Source: MED-G78 sp964546275 (GTDB taxonomy: Bacteria; Pseudomonadota; Gammaproteobacteria; Magnimaribacterales; D2472). From it: a stretch of DNA of 64,000 nt. The notes beneath the pieces are model-generated. The model was not told where the DNA came from and searched no databases. It worked only from the letters and a program-made list of their open reading frames with translations. The DNA is taken from positions 1 to 64,000 of the forward strand of contig CAZJJG010000003.1 in assembly GCA_964546275.1 (NCBI GenBank), given 5' to 3'. The translations under genes were made by a program, and so were the position numbers. Below, piece by piece: positions 7,588 to 16,092 of this stretch (its first letter is position 1; each line of letters begins with the position of its first letter).

Positions 7588-8861
7588 TAGCCAATAGTTA
7601 GGTCTATACATTCGTCTTCTATCCATAAAAGACGGTTATATTTTGCTACTCTATCTGATCTACATGGAGCTCCTGTTTTTATTTGTCCAACTCCAAGACC
7701 AACAGCAAGATCAGAAATTGTTGTATCTTCAGTCTCGCCAGATCTATGAGAAATTATAGATTTATAGTTATTTAAATTTGCTAGGTTAATGGTCTGAATA
7801 GTTTCTGTTATTGAGCCTATCTGATTAAATTTAATTAAAATTGCATTGGCTAAACCTTGATCAATACCCTCTTGAAAAATTTTCTTATTAGTGACAAACA
7901 AGTCATCACCTACTAATTGGCATTTGGTTCCAATTTTTTCAGTTAAGATTTTCCATCCAATAAAATCATTCTCATCCATACCATCTTCTATTGAAAGGAT
8001 TGGATAATTTTGAACTAAGTTTTCAAGGTAATTAGCAAAAGATTGCGAGTCTAAACTTCTACCCTCTCCCGATAATTGATATTTACCATCTCTATAAAAT
8101 TCAGATGCAGCGCAATCAAGTGCAATAAAAATGTCTTTGCCAGATTCAAGATTAGACTTTTCTATAGCTTCAATAATAAGTTGAATTGCTTCTTCGTTAG
8201 ATTGAAGATTAGGAGCAAATCCTCCCTCATCTCCAACTGACGTTGATAAATTTCTATCTTTTAAAATAGTTTTGAGATTCCAGTAAATTTCTGAAGACCA
8301 TCTCATTGCTTCTTTAAAACTTGAAGCGCCCTTCGGTATAATCATGAATTCTTGAATATCAATATTATTATCAGCATGCTGTCCACCATTAAGAATATTT
8401 AACATTGGCATAGGAAGACTTTGGCTTACAGTATTACCAGTAATATTCTTAAAAATATCTTTAAAATAACTATGAAGACTTATATCAACATCTTTTGCTG
8501 CAACTCTACAAATAGCCAATGACACTGCTAGAATTGCATTTGCACCTAGATTAGATTTATCTTCAGTACCATCTAGTGCAATTAGCTGATTATCAATTTT
8601 CTCTTGCTCTAATGGATTTTGACCTGCAAGAAGAGGGCTTATAATAAGATTTATATTATCTACAGCTTTTAGAACTCCTTTTCCCATATAAGCATCTTCG
8701 CCATCTCTTAATTCTAGAGCTTCTTTAGCGCCAGTGGATGCACCGCTAGGCACCATAACTTCAGCTGAAAGAAAATTATCTAATAAAACTCTGCAAGCAA
8801 TAGTGGGAAGACCTCGAGAATCTAAAACTTGTATCGCTTTTATTGACGTGATTTTTGACAT
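7587..8861 (-). CDS. eno: Enolase
   Basis: Enolase converts 2-phosphoglycerate to phosphoenolpyruvate in glycolysis and gluconeogenesis, and is a degradosome component in some relatives. The 424 residues include the N-terminal DSRGLPTIACRV, the substrate loop VPSGASTGAKEALELRDGE, SVGDEGGFAPNL, the metal ligands in LSIEDGMDE and LVGDDLFVTN, and the signature LIKFNQIGSITETI followed by SHRSGETED. The lysine in LIKFNQ is catalytic. It lies 5 bp downstream of kdsA in the long minus-strand run. Confidence 0.98.
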   Translation of the reverse strand: MSKITSIKAIQVLDSRGLPTIACRVLLDNFLSAEVMVPSGASTGAKEALELRDGEDAYMGKGVLKAVDNINLIISPLLAGQNPLEQEKIDNQLIALDGTEDKSNLGANAILAVSLAICRVAAKDVDISLHSYFKDIFKNITGNTVSQSLPMPMLNILNGGQHADNNIDIQEFMIIPKGASSFKEAMRWSSEIYWNLKTILKDRNLSTSVGDEGGFAPNLQSNEEAIQLIIEAIEKSNLESGKDIFIALDCAASEFYRDGKYQLSGEGRSLDSQSFANYLENLVQNYPILSIEDGMDENDFIGWKILTEKIGTKCQLVGDDLFVTNKKIFQEGIDQGLANAILIKFNQIGSITETIQTINLANLNNYKSIISHRSGETEDTTISDLAVGLGVGQIKTGAPCRSDRVAKYNRLLWIEDECIDLTIG

Positions 8862-8866
8862 AAATA

Positions 8867-9706
8867 TTATGAAATATCTAAAACTTCTTGATTCTTAATA
8901 AATTCATCTAAATTTTTAATTTGAATTAAGAAAGGTTCTAGCATGTCTATATTTAAAGCGCATGGGCCATCACATTTTGCATTATCAGGATCTGGATGGG
9001 CTTCTAAAAATAAACCAGCAATTCCTTGTGAAATTCCTGCTTTTGCTAAACTTAATAGATATTCTCTTCTTCCGCCAGCAGCATTGCCCAGACCTCCAGG
9101 TAATTGAAGAGAATGCGTGACATCAAATATTACTGGATAACTGAAATCTTTAAGGATCTGAAAATTTAAAGTATCTACAATAAGATTATTATAACCAAAA
9201 CTATTACCTCTTTCGCATAAGGTTATATTTTCATTCCCAGCTTCAGAACATTTTTTAATAATATTTTTCATTTCAGGAGCAGCTAAAAATTGTGGTTTTT
9301 TAAACTGGATGATTGAATTGGTTTTTGCAGCAGCAGTAACTAAATCTGTTTGTCGGGCCAAAAATGCAGGAATTTGAATAATTTCACAAATCTCACTAAC
9401 AGGTTCTGCTTGATCGGGCTCATGTATATCTGTAATAACAGCGCAATCAAAAGAAGATGAAACTTTCTCAAGCAATTTAAGCCCTTCTTCCATTCCAGGG
9501 CCTCTAAAAGAATCTATAGAGCTTCGATTAGCTTTATCGTATGAGCCTTTAAATATCCAATTAATATCATACTTTTCTGTAATATTCTTAAATTTTTCAG
9601 CAACTCTCATTACCATGTCCTCTGACTCAAGAACATTTACTCCACCCATGAGAGTTAAAGGTTGATTATTTCCAATCACATAATTTCTTAACTTAATGTC
9701 TTTCAT
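8867..9706 (-). CDS. kdsA: 3-deoxy-D-manno-octulosonate 8-phosphate synthase
   Basis: KdsA condenses phosphoenolpyruvate with arabinose 5-phosphate to make Kdo 8-phosphate, a precursor of the LPS inner core. The 279-residue protein has the family blocks FKGSYDKANRSSIDSFRGPG, ITDIHEPDQAEP, IPAFLARQTDL, QFKKPQFLAAPEM and DVTHSLQLPGG. Its substrate is made by KdsD, which is also encoded in this window. Its ATG overlaps the pyrG stop as ATGA, and eno follows closely, so pyrG-kdsA-eno is one transcription unit as in other gammaproteobacteria. Confidence 0.97.
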   Translation of the reverse strand: MKDIKLRNYVIGNNQPLTLMGGVNVLESEDMVMRVAEKFKNITEKYDINWIFKGSYDKANRSSIDSFRGPGMEEGLKLLEKVSSSFDCAVITDIHEPDQAEPVSEICEIIQIPAFLARQTDLVTAAAKTNSIIQFKKPQFLAAPEMKNIIKKCSEAGNENITLCERGNSFGYNNLIVDTLNFQILKDFSYPVIFDVTHSLQLPGGLGNAAGGRREYLLSLAKAGISQGIAGLFLEAHPDPDNAKCDGPCALNIDMLEPFLIQIKNLDEFIKNQEVLDIS

Positions 9707-11334
9707 ATGGATAGTTTAAGTGCATTTTTTATAAAGCTGTTAAAAATTGGATGTCCATCTCTTGGATTTGATGTAAATTCAGGATGAAATTGACATGCTA
9801 AGAACCAATTATGATCAGGCATTTCTATCATCTCCACTAATTTTCCATCAACAGATGTTCCAACCACCTTAAGTCCAGCTTCTATCATAGATTGTTTGTA
9901 TAGAGGATTAACTTCATACCTATGTCTATGTCTCTCGGTTATCTCATCTTGTTTATACATTTTATGCGCATTTGATGACTTAACTAATTTACAAACTTGG
10001 CCACCTAATCGCATGGTTCCACCTAAATCTGATGATTTTGAACGTTTTTCTTTTTTACCAGACATATCACTCCACTCAGTTATTAAGGCAATTACTGGGT
10101 GTGGGGTTTTTAGATCAAATTCAGTACTATTTGCTCCTTTTAGCTTTAGTACATCTCTTGCAAATTCAATAATAGCTATTTGCATACCTAAGCATATCCC
10201 TAAATAAGGAACCTGATTAAGTCTTGCATATTTACATGCATGAATCATACCCTCCACTCCTCTTTCTCCGAAACCTCCAGGAATAAGAATTGCATCACTA
10301 AAGCCTAATACTTTTTTAGCATTTCTAGCAGTTATATTTTCAGCTTCAACAAAAACTATATTCACTTTCGCTTTATTTTTTATACCTGCGTGCTCTAAAG
10401 CTTCATTTAGAGATTTATAGGAATCCTTTAATTCTGTATATTTTCCAACAAAAGCAACATTAATCTCATAAAGGGGGTTTAGTTTTGCTGAAACAACTCT
10501 CTTCCAATCATTTAACTTAGGAGGTTTTGCTTTTATTTTTAATGTTCTTAATACTAACTCATCAACTTTTTGTTTATTTAAAAGCAAAGGTATTGAATAA
10601 ACAGTAGATACATCATGCATAGAAATTACACTTGATGGATTTACAGAGCAAAATAAAGCAATTTTTTTTCTCTCTTCTGTTGGAAGCTCTTGTTCAGATC
10701 TACAAATTAAACAATCAGGACTTATTCCAAGAGATCTAAGCTCTTTAACAGAATGCTGTGTAGGCTTTGTTTTAAGCTCGCCTGAGACATTGATGTAAGG
10801 AACCAAGGTCAAATGTACGAAGGCAGTATAGTGAGCAGGAAGATCAAGAGACATTTGTCGAATAGCTTCTACAAATGGCTGGCTTTCAATATCCCCTACC
10901 GTACCTCCAATTTCTACTATGGCGATATCATTTCCTTTTGCACCAGCTTTTATGCGCCTCTTAATTTCATCAGTTATATGGGGTATAACTTGAACTGTTC
11001 CACCTAAATATTTGCCTTTTCTTTCATTTCTAATAACAGTTTCATAGACTCTGCCTGCTGTAAAATTATTTTTAGCCGAAGCTTGAAATCTTACAAACCT
11101 TTCATAGTGACCTAGATCTAAATCTGTTTCTGTTCCATCATTTGTAACAAACACTTCTCCATGTTGAAATGGGCTCATTGTTCCAGGATCAACATTTATA
11201 TAAGGGTCTAGTTTAATTAATGATACTTTAAGGCCTCTTGATTCGAGGATAGCGCCAAGAGATGCTGCTGCTATACCCTTTCCGAGTGAAGAAACAACGC
11301 CGCCTGTAATGAAAATGTATTTAGTTTTTGCCAT
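9703..11334 (-). CDS. pyrG: CTP synthase
   Basis: PyrG aminates UTP to CTP using glutamine-derived ammonia. The 543-residue protein has an N-terminal synthase domain with the P-loop GGVVSSLGKG (11-20), KLDPYINVDPGTMSPFQHGE and EIGGTVGDIE. The C-terminal class I amidotransferase domain has the nucleophile C381 in GICLGMQ and the His-Glu pair in CQFHPEFTSNP. It begins the pyrG-kdsA-eno-ftsB-ispDF-surE-pcm-DUF368-nlpD run. No strong promoter is obvious in the 61 bp upstream, and there is no clear Shine-Dalgarno sequence. Confidence 0.98.
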   Translation of the reverse strand: MAKTKYIFITGGVVSSLGKGIAAASLGAILESRGLKVSLIKLDPYINVDPGTMSPFQHGEVFVTNDGTETDLDLGHYERFVRFQASAKNNFTAGRVYETVIRNERKGKYLGGTVQVIPHITDEIKRRIKAGAKGNDIAIVEIGGTVGDIESQPFVEAIRQMSLDLPAHYTAFVHLTLVPYINVSGELKTKPTQHSVKELRSLGISPDCLICRSEQELPTEERKKIALFCSVNPSSVISMHDVSTVYSIPLLLNKQKVDELVLRTLKIKAKPPKLNDWKRVVSAKLNPLYEINVAFVGKYTELKDSYKSLNEALEHAGIKNKAKVNIVFVEAENITARNAKKVLGFSDAILIPGGFGERGVEGMIHACKYARLNQVPYLGICLGMQIAIIEFARDVLKLKGANSTEFDLKTPHPVIALITEWSDMSGKKEKRSKSSDLGGTMRLGGQVCKLVKSSNAHKMYKQDEITERHRHRYEVNPLYKQSMIEAGLKVVGTSVDGKLVEMIEMPDHNWFLACQFHPEFTSNPRDGHPIFNSFIKNALKLSI

Positions 11335-11395
11335 CAGTTTATTAGATAATGATGGTATAACAGAATATCAGATAATGAGTAATTGATAAATGAAA

Positions 11396-12475
11396 TTAAG
11401 CAGAATCTTCAAATAAAGGTCTAGAAAGGTCTGCCCAATCTACATCATAATCACTCTGAGCATCTTCATACTGAAGCAGGCCAAGTTTATCAAATTTATC
11501 TCTTACAGAATCGGTAAGAAGACCAATCCTAGATAAATTAGGAACAACTCGTTGGAATAGTAATTTCTGAAACATTTTGGTGATATCTGAGGATTGTTGA
11601 AATAGTCTTGCTTCTTCAATATCCCACCCAAAATGATCAAAAACATCAGTTGATACTAATCTTTCTCGGCTTAACAGGCATGCCTCGTAAGCAAATTGTG
11701 CTCTTTCTTCAATTTCTTCTTCAGACAAAGTTGAAATAAACTCTTCTAAATAATTAACTCCAAAAGTTACATGTCTTGATTCATCTCTAATTATCAGACC
11801 TAGCATATCTTTTAAAACTGGATCAGTAGTTAAATCTCGTGAGCTTTGAAATGCAGCTAAAGCTAAACCTTCAATAATGATTTGCATTCCAATAAATTTA
11901 AGATCCCATCTTTCATCTGTAAGAATTTTATCAAGAATTGATTTAAGAGGATTTCCAATTGGATACATTAATTTCATTCTTGTTTGTATATATTTATTAA
12001 ATGCCTCTACATGCCTTGCTTCATCAAAAGTTTGAGATGCTGCATATAATTTTGCATTAAAAGTAGGTGCGCAACTTGTTAACTGAGACGCAACTAAAAC
12101 AGCACCTTGTTCTCCATGAAGAAACTGGCTCATGCTCCAAGCCTGTCTATGTTTTAAAAATTCAACTTTTTTCTCATCACTCATTTTTTGATATGGAGGA
12201 TAATCATCCCAGAAAATTGGAAAAGGTTCTTTTAATTTTTCATATGGTCTATTCCAATCAATATCCATTTCAACATTCCAATTTAATTCTTTGCCTAGCT
12301 CATATAATCTTTTTATTCTATTATCTTGAATTCTATAGTCCCAATTATATGTACCTTGTAAAGGTGTACGAAATACCTCAGCTATATCTTCAGCATGCTT
12401 TTCAGTCATATATTCAGGAAAGTCATCTTCGTAAGTGATTTTCCTTAAATTTTCTTTTATGTAATTAATTTTCAT
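11396..12475 (-). CDS. Ferritin-like (R2-type) diiron carboxylate protein
   Basis: The 359-residue protein has two matched metal half-sites: E122 then E152-x-x-H155, and E202 then E232-x-x-H235. Each first glutamate is 30 residues before the E-x-x-H, giving the six ligands of a dimetal-carboxylate four-helix bundle as in ribonucleotide reductase R2, R2-like oxidases and diiron N-oxygenases. The segments FLHGEQGAVLVASQL and FDEARHVEAF are the clearest. No NrdA partner is nearby and I do not see a clear radical tyrosine, so it is not called NrdB. It is probably an oxygenase or oxidase of unknown substrate. Its start overlaps the alr stop (ATGA), so it is coupled to dnaB-alr, which is not its usual neighbourhood. 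Confidence 0.75.
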   Translation of the reverse strand: MKINYIKENLRKITYEDDFPEYMTEKHAEDIAEVFRTPLQGTYNWDYRIQDNRIKRLYELGKELNWNVEMDIDWNRPYEKLKEPFPIFWDDYPPYQKMSDEKKVEFLKHRQAWSMSQFLHGEQGAVLVASQLTSCAPTFNAKLYAASQTFDEARHVEAFNKYIQTRMKLMYPIGNPLKSILDKILTDERWDLKFIGMQIIIEGLALAAFQSSRDLTTDPVLKDMLGLIIRDESRHVTFGVNYLEEFISTLSEEEIEERAQFAYEACLLSRERLVSTDVFDHFGWDIEEARLFQQSSDITKMFQKLLFQRVVPNLSRIGLLTDSVRDKFDKLGLLQYEDAQSDYDVDWADLSRPLFEDSA

Positions 12476-13524
12476 GAATTTTTATAAATAACTTTTACTC
12501 TTGGTGTAATCCTAGTCATAAGTTCATATGAAATCAAATTATTTTGATTAGCTGTATGCTCTAATGACTTATTATCATCCCAGAAAGTACACCAATCGCC
12601 TATTTTGCAATTAGGTATCTGAGTTATATCAATGGAAAGTAGATCCATACTTACTTGTCCACAAATATTTACTAAATAATTATTTACATTGATTTGTGTT
12701 GTATCTATTGCTGACTGTGGATAGCCATCTGCATAACCTGCATAAACAATAGCAATCGTCATTGCCTTATTTGCAATTACTCTTCCATTATATCCGACTC
12801 TATCTCCTTGCTTTAATTTTCTAATTTCAATTATTTTTGATCTGAATGACATTGCTGGCTTTAGGTTATTGTCTCCTTTAAAGCCTCCATAAATTCCAAT
12901 ACCTGATCTTACCCAGTCAAAACCTTTGTCAGGAAAATTTATAATAGAGCCTGTATTTCCGATACTTTTCTCATTAGTAGTATTAATACTTGATGAGATT
13001 TTATGAAATAAATCAAATTGCTTATTATTCAAATCATCTGAAGGATTATCAGCACATGCTAAGTGAGACATGAGTGTAAATTTTCTGTTTATTAGTTTTG
13101 AGTTATAAATTTTAAAGAATTCTTCTGGAGAAAAACCAAGTCGATTCATTCCTGTATTAACTTTTATCCATAAATTAATATCTAAATTATCTAGTGCAAA
13201 TAACTGCTCGCTATTATGAACAACTAAGTCAAATTTTGATTTAGCAGCAGTATCTAAATCATTATTGTTGTAGACCCCTTGCATTAAAAGAATATTTTTT
13301 TTTGTATATTTTCTTACTCTTGCTGCCTCATCTAATCTAACAAGCCCATACCCATCAACAATATCATCTATGCTTGAAGTTATTCTCTTAAGACCATGCC
13401 CATAAGCATTAGCCTTTAGAATTGCCATAAACTTAGTATTTGGTTTTAAAAGAGATTTTAAATAAGTAATATTATTTCGAATAATATCTATATCAATCGT
13501 CAGCTCTGCCGTCGGCTCGCTCAT
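12472..13524 (-). CDS. alr: Alanine racemase
   Basis: Alr is a PLP enzyme that supplies D-alanine for peptidoglycan. The 350-residue protein has the PLP lysine in AILKANAYGHGL (about residue 38), RSGIGIYGG, and VGYNGRVI with YAGYADGYP in the C-terminal beta domain carrying the catalytic tyrosine. Its product feeds the Ddl ligase encoded at 17924-18850. It is coupled to dnaB (ATGA overlap); the dnaB-alr pair is conserved in gammaproteobacteria. Confidence 0.96.
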   Translation of the reverse strand: MSEPTAELTIDIDIIRNNITYLKSLLKPNTKFMAILKANAYGHGLKRITSSIDDIVDGYGLVRLDEAARVRKYTKKNILLMQGVYNNNDLDTAAKSKFDLVVHNSEQLFALDNLDINLWIKVNTGMNRLGFSPEEFFKIYNSKLINRKFTLMSHLACADNPSDDLNNKQFDLFHKISSSINTTNEKSIGNTGSIINFPDKGFDWVRSGIGIYGGFKGDNNLKPAMSFRSKIIEIRKLKQGDRVGYNGRVIANKAMTIAIVYAGYADGYPQSAIDTTQINVNNYLVNICGQVSMDLLSIDITQIPNCKIGDWCTFWDDNKSLEHTANQNNLISYELMTRITPRVKVIYKNS

Positions 13525-14894
13525 TCAAATGAATCGTAAAATCCATCGTTAGAGAAATTTTCAAATCTTGTATATTCTTTTAAGAAAGTTAAATAGCAAG
13601 TTCCAATTGGTCCATTTCTTTGTTTACCAATTATTACTTCTGCTTTGTTTCCTTGATCAGAATCTTCGTTATAAACCTCATCTCTGTATAAAAATAGAAT
13701 CACATCCGCATCCTGCTCAATTGCACCGGAGTCTCTTAAGTCTGACATTATAGGTCTTCTGTTTGGTCTAGAGTCGACTCCTCTATTTAGCTGTGAGAGA
13801 GCAATTACCGGAACTTTTAACTCTCTAGCAAGAGATTTTAAAGATCTAGATATTTCTGATATTTGATTTACCCTATTTTCTGTGGATCCAGGTACTTGCA
13901 TTAACTGAAGATAATCAACAACTATAAGAGATAGACCGTGTTCTTCTGATCTATGAAGTCGTCTAGATTTTGCTAAAAGCTCCATTGGAGAAAGTGTTGA
14001 ACTATCATCTATATACAAAGGTTTGCCTTTAAGCTTTTCACCTTCTTCAAAAATTTGCTTTAACTCATTATCTTTTAACATTCCTGATCTAACTTTCTGC
14101 TGATCAATCTTACACATCCCCGATAGAAGTCTGGTAGTTAAAGACTCACCAGGCATTTCTAAACTAAAGATTAAAACTGCGCCTTCATTATCATCATTTA
14201 AAAGAACATTCTCAGCTAAATTCATTGCAAAAGCCGTTTTACCCATACTAGGTCTTCCTGCAACAACTATTAAGTCACCATTCTGAACGCCCTGCAGCTT
14301 TGTATCTAAATCTTTAAAACCAGTGGAATTACCAATTATGTTGCCTTTACCCATTTTAGAGAGCATATGAAGTCTATCCATGGTTTCTGGGATAAGCTCA
14401 TTCATAGACTGAAGCGAACTATCATTTAGACTTGCTGATTCATTTAAAGCAAAAATCTTTCTTTCAGCTTCATTTAATAAACTTGTGCCATTTTGGCCTT
14501 GAGGATTATTAATAAGTTCAGCAATTTCTGAATTAGTTTTCATTAATTGTCTCGTTAATGATCTTTGCTTAATTATTTCTGCGTATGCTTCAATATTTGC
14601 AGCAGTAGGAGTGCTTGTTGCAAGCTCTATTAAATAATTTTTACCGCCAATTTTATTGAGAAAATTTTTACTATCTAATTTTTCTGAGACTGTTAATGGG
14701 TCTAAAGGTTTATTCTCTTCAATCAATTCGAACATTGATTCATAAATTAACTGATGGTCTTTTCCTTGGAAATCTTCATGATTAATTATTTGGGTGACTG
14801 TATCAAATCTCTCTGTTTCAAGCATTAAGCCGCCTAAAACAGCTCTTTCAGCTTCTCGGGCTTGATCGTTGATATTTTGTGCTAACTCAGACAT
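13521..14894 (-). CDS. dnaB: Replicative DNA helicase DnaB
   Basis: DnaB is the hexameric helicase of the replication fork. The 457-residue sequence has the N-terminal DnaG-interaction domain (EAERAVLGGLML to about 150), a linker helix, and the RecA-like ATPase with Walker A VVAGRPSMGKTAFA, SLEMPGESLTTRLL, Walker B LIVVDYLQLM and the QISEISRSLKSLAREL motif. No intein interrupts it. It sits downstream of rplI and upstream of alr, the standard arrangement. Confidence 0.98.
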   Translation of the reverse strand: MSELAQNINDQAREAERAVLGGLMLETERFDTVTQIINHEDFQGKDHQLIYESMFELIEENKPLDPLTVSEKLDSKNFLNKIGGKNYLIELATSTPTAANIEAYAEIIKQRSLTRQLMKTNSEIAELINNPQGQNGTSLLNEAERKIFALNESASLNDSSLQSMNELIPETMDRLHMLSKMGKGNIIGNSTGFKDLDTKLQGVQNGDLIVVAGRPSMGKTAFAMNLAENVLLNDDNEGAVLIFSLEMPGESLTTRLLSGMCKIDQQKVRSGMLKDNELKQIFEEGEKLKGKPLYIDDSSTLSPMELLAKSRRLHRSEEHGLSLIVVDYLQLMQVPGSTENRVNQISEISRSLKSLARELKVPVIALSQLNRGVDSRPNRRPIMSDLRDSGAIEQDADVILFLYRDEVYNEDSDQGNKAEVIIGKQRNGPIGTCYLTFLKEYTRFENFSNDGFYDSFE

Positions 14895-14931
14895 GAAACA
14901 TGATTTTTACATCATATTTTAAATTACACAA

Positions 14932-15378
14932 CTACTCAGGCAATACTTTAACTAAAACTTCTACTGAAATCTCAGGATGAAGTGCTATTAAAACATTATG
15001 ATCGCCTTGCTCTTTAATAGGGCCATCTGGTAATTGAACTTCACTTTTATCAATATTAACATCTAGGGCAACAAAAGCATCTGCTATCTCTCTGGTTCCA
15101 ACTGAACCATATAATGCGCCCTCTTCTGTGACTGGAACTCTAATTTCACATGATGCGTCAGCCATTGATTCAGCTCTTCCTTGAGCTTGAGCTAATGCAT
15201 CAGCAGATGCTGCAGCAAGCTCACCTTTTCTTGATTCAACTTCAGCAATGTTCTTTTCACTTGCAAAAGCAGCTTTTTTTTGTGGAATTAGAAAATTTCT
15301 TGCATAACCAGACTTTACATCTACTATGTCTCCAATTTCACCAAGTCTTTGAATTCTATCTAATAATATAATTTTCAT
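14932..15378 (-). CDS. rplI: 50S ribosomal protein bL9
   Basis: bL9 binds 23S rRNA near the L1 stalk. The 148-residue protein has the N-terminal domain with GEIGDIVDVKSGYARNFLIP, the long connecting helix (about 40-75), and a C-terminal domain ending in LHPEISVEVLVKVLPE. Length is normal. It directly follows rpsR in the rpsF-rpsR-rplI-dnaB operon. Confidence 0.97.
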   Translation of the reverse strand: MKIILLDRIQRLGEIGDIVDVKSGYARNFLIPQKKAAFASEKNIAEVESRKGELAAASADALAQAQGRAESMADASCEIRVPVTEEGALYGSVGTREIADAFVALDVNIDKSEVQLPDGPIKEQGDHNVLIALHPEISVEVLVKVLPE

Positions 15379-15380
15379 GA

Positions 15381-15575
15381 TTATTTGTGCATATCTGTGT
15401 AAGGAAGTAAGGCTAAAAACCTAGCTACCTTGATTGATTTAGTAACTTTTCTTTGATTTGAAGCAGAGATTCCAGTAACTCTAGCTGGAACAATTTTTCC
15501 TGTCTCCGTAATAAACTGTTTAAGAACATCGATATTCTTATGATCAAAATTTTCAGGTAATTGAAACTTTTTCAT
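15381..15575 (-). CDS. rpsR: 30S ribosomal protein bS18
   Basis: bS18 pairs with bS6 on the 30S platform. The 64-residue protein keeps the core block DVLKQFITETGKIVPARVTG and the rRNA-contact segment KVTKSIKVARFLALLPYTD. The N-terminal tail is somewhat short. Its ATG follows the rpsF stop without a gap. No priB lies between rpsF and rpsR, unlike in enterobacteria. Confidence 0.96.
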   Translation of the reverse strand: MKKFQLPENFDHKNIDVLKQFITETGKIVPARVTGISASNQRKVTKSIKVARFLALLPYTDMHK

Positions 15576-16010
15576 TTATGATTCCTCGCTTTTTTTATTA
15601 GAATCTTCAGCAGGAGCCTCATTTGATTCTTCTTTTATAATTTTTCTTGGAGATTCTTCAACAGCCTCTACTCTTCTACTCTTATTTTCTAGAGCTTCAG
15701 TTAACAAAATAGAGTCTTCGCCTGATAACTCTTCAACTGTTAATATCAAATGTCTGATAATGGCTTCATCATATTTAATCTTAGTTTCAATTTCCGCAAT
15801 GTTCTGAGGATTACCCTGCATACGATATAGCAGATAGTGACCTTTATGATGGTTGTTTATAGAGTAAGCTAATTGTCTTCTACCTATGTCTTCTACCTTT
15901 TTAACTTCGAAGGAGTTATCAGATAACAGTTTGTCAAATTTCTTTTGGAAATCGGCTACCTTAGAGGAAAGGTTAGGATTAATTATTAATATTGTTTCGT
16001 AATTCTTCAT
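15576..16010 (-). CDS. rpsF: 30S ribosomal protein bS6
   Basis: bS6 forms a heterodimer with bS18 on the ribosome and in some bacteria binds its own leader RNA. The 144 residues comprise the ferredoxin-like core (YETILIINPNLSS to about 100, with RRQLAYSINNHHKGHYLLYRM) and an extended acidic, disordered tail (EEVEESPRK to EDSNKKSEES). It is the first gene of the rpsF-rpsR-rplI-dnaB operon. A promoter and a leader hairpin lie directly upstream, overlapping the end of ftsA. Confidence 0.96.
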   Translation of the reverse strand: MKNYETILIINPNLSSKVADFQKKFDKLLSDNSFEVKKVEDIGRRQLAYSINNHHKGHYLLYRMQGNPQNIAEIETKIKYDEAIIRHLILTVEELSGEDSILLTEALENKSRRVEAVEESPRKIIKEESNEAPAEDSNKKSEES

Positions 16011-16019
16011 ATTTACCTT

Positions 16020-16054
16020 TTGGTTAAAGATTTTCTCTTATTTAAGAAAACCAA
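16020..16054 (-). promoter_or_regulatory. Leader hairpin before the rpsF ribosome site
   Basis: In the rpsF mRNA, TTGGTT (16054-16049) can pair with AACCAA (16025-16020); the interior can pair further or form a competing TTTTCT/AGAAAA stem. The 3' arm ends directly before AAGG, the likely Shine-Dalgarno bases for the ATG at 16010. This placement is compatible with autogenous control by the S6:S18 complex, but I do not see that motif's CCG element, so the function is open. Confidence 0.4.
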
Positions 16055-16063
16055 GGAGGGTGC

Positions 16064-16092
16064 ATTCTAATGTATATGTTTTTTACAATCAA
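16064..16092 (-). promoter_or_regulatory. Sigma-70 promoter of the rpsF operon
   Basis: On the minus strand TTGATT (16092-16087) and TAGAAT (16069-16064) are separated by exactly 17 bp. The -35 element contains the TGA stop of ftsA, so the promoter overlaps the end of the dcw cluster. Transcription would start near 16057, giving a leader of about 45 nt before rpsF. Confidence 0.7.

Noticed and set aside
7588..7626. Longer FtsB starting at 7626
   Set aside because: It would overlap eno by 40 bp and add a 13-residue N-terminal tail; ATG 7587 gives the usual length and a TAATG coupling.
12067..12438. 123-residue plus-strand open frame inside the diiron protein gene
   Set aside because: It is antisense to a gene with clear diiron motifs, has no domain-like pattern, and is rich in L, H, F and Q as expected of a shadow frame.
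11396..12475. Ribonucleotide reductase beta subunit (nrdB)
   Set aside because: The diiron ligands fit the superfamily, but no nrdA is nearby, the radical tyrosine is not evident, and overall sequence looks different from class I R2.
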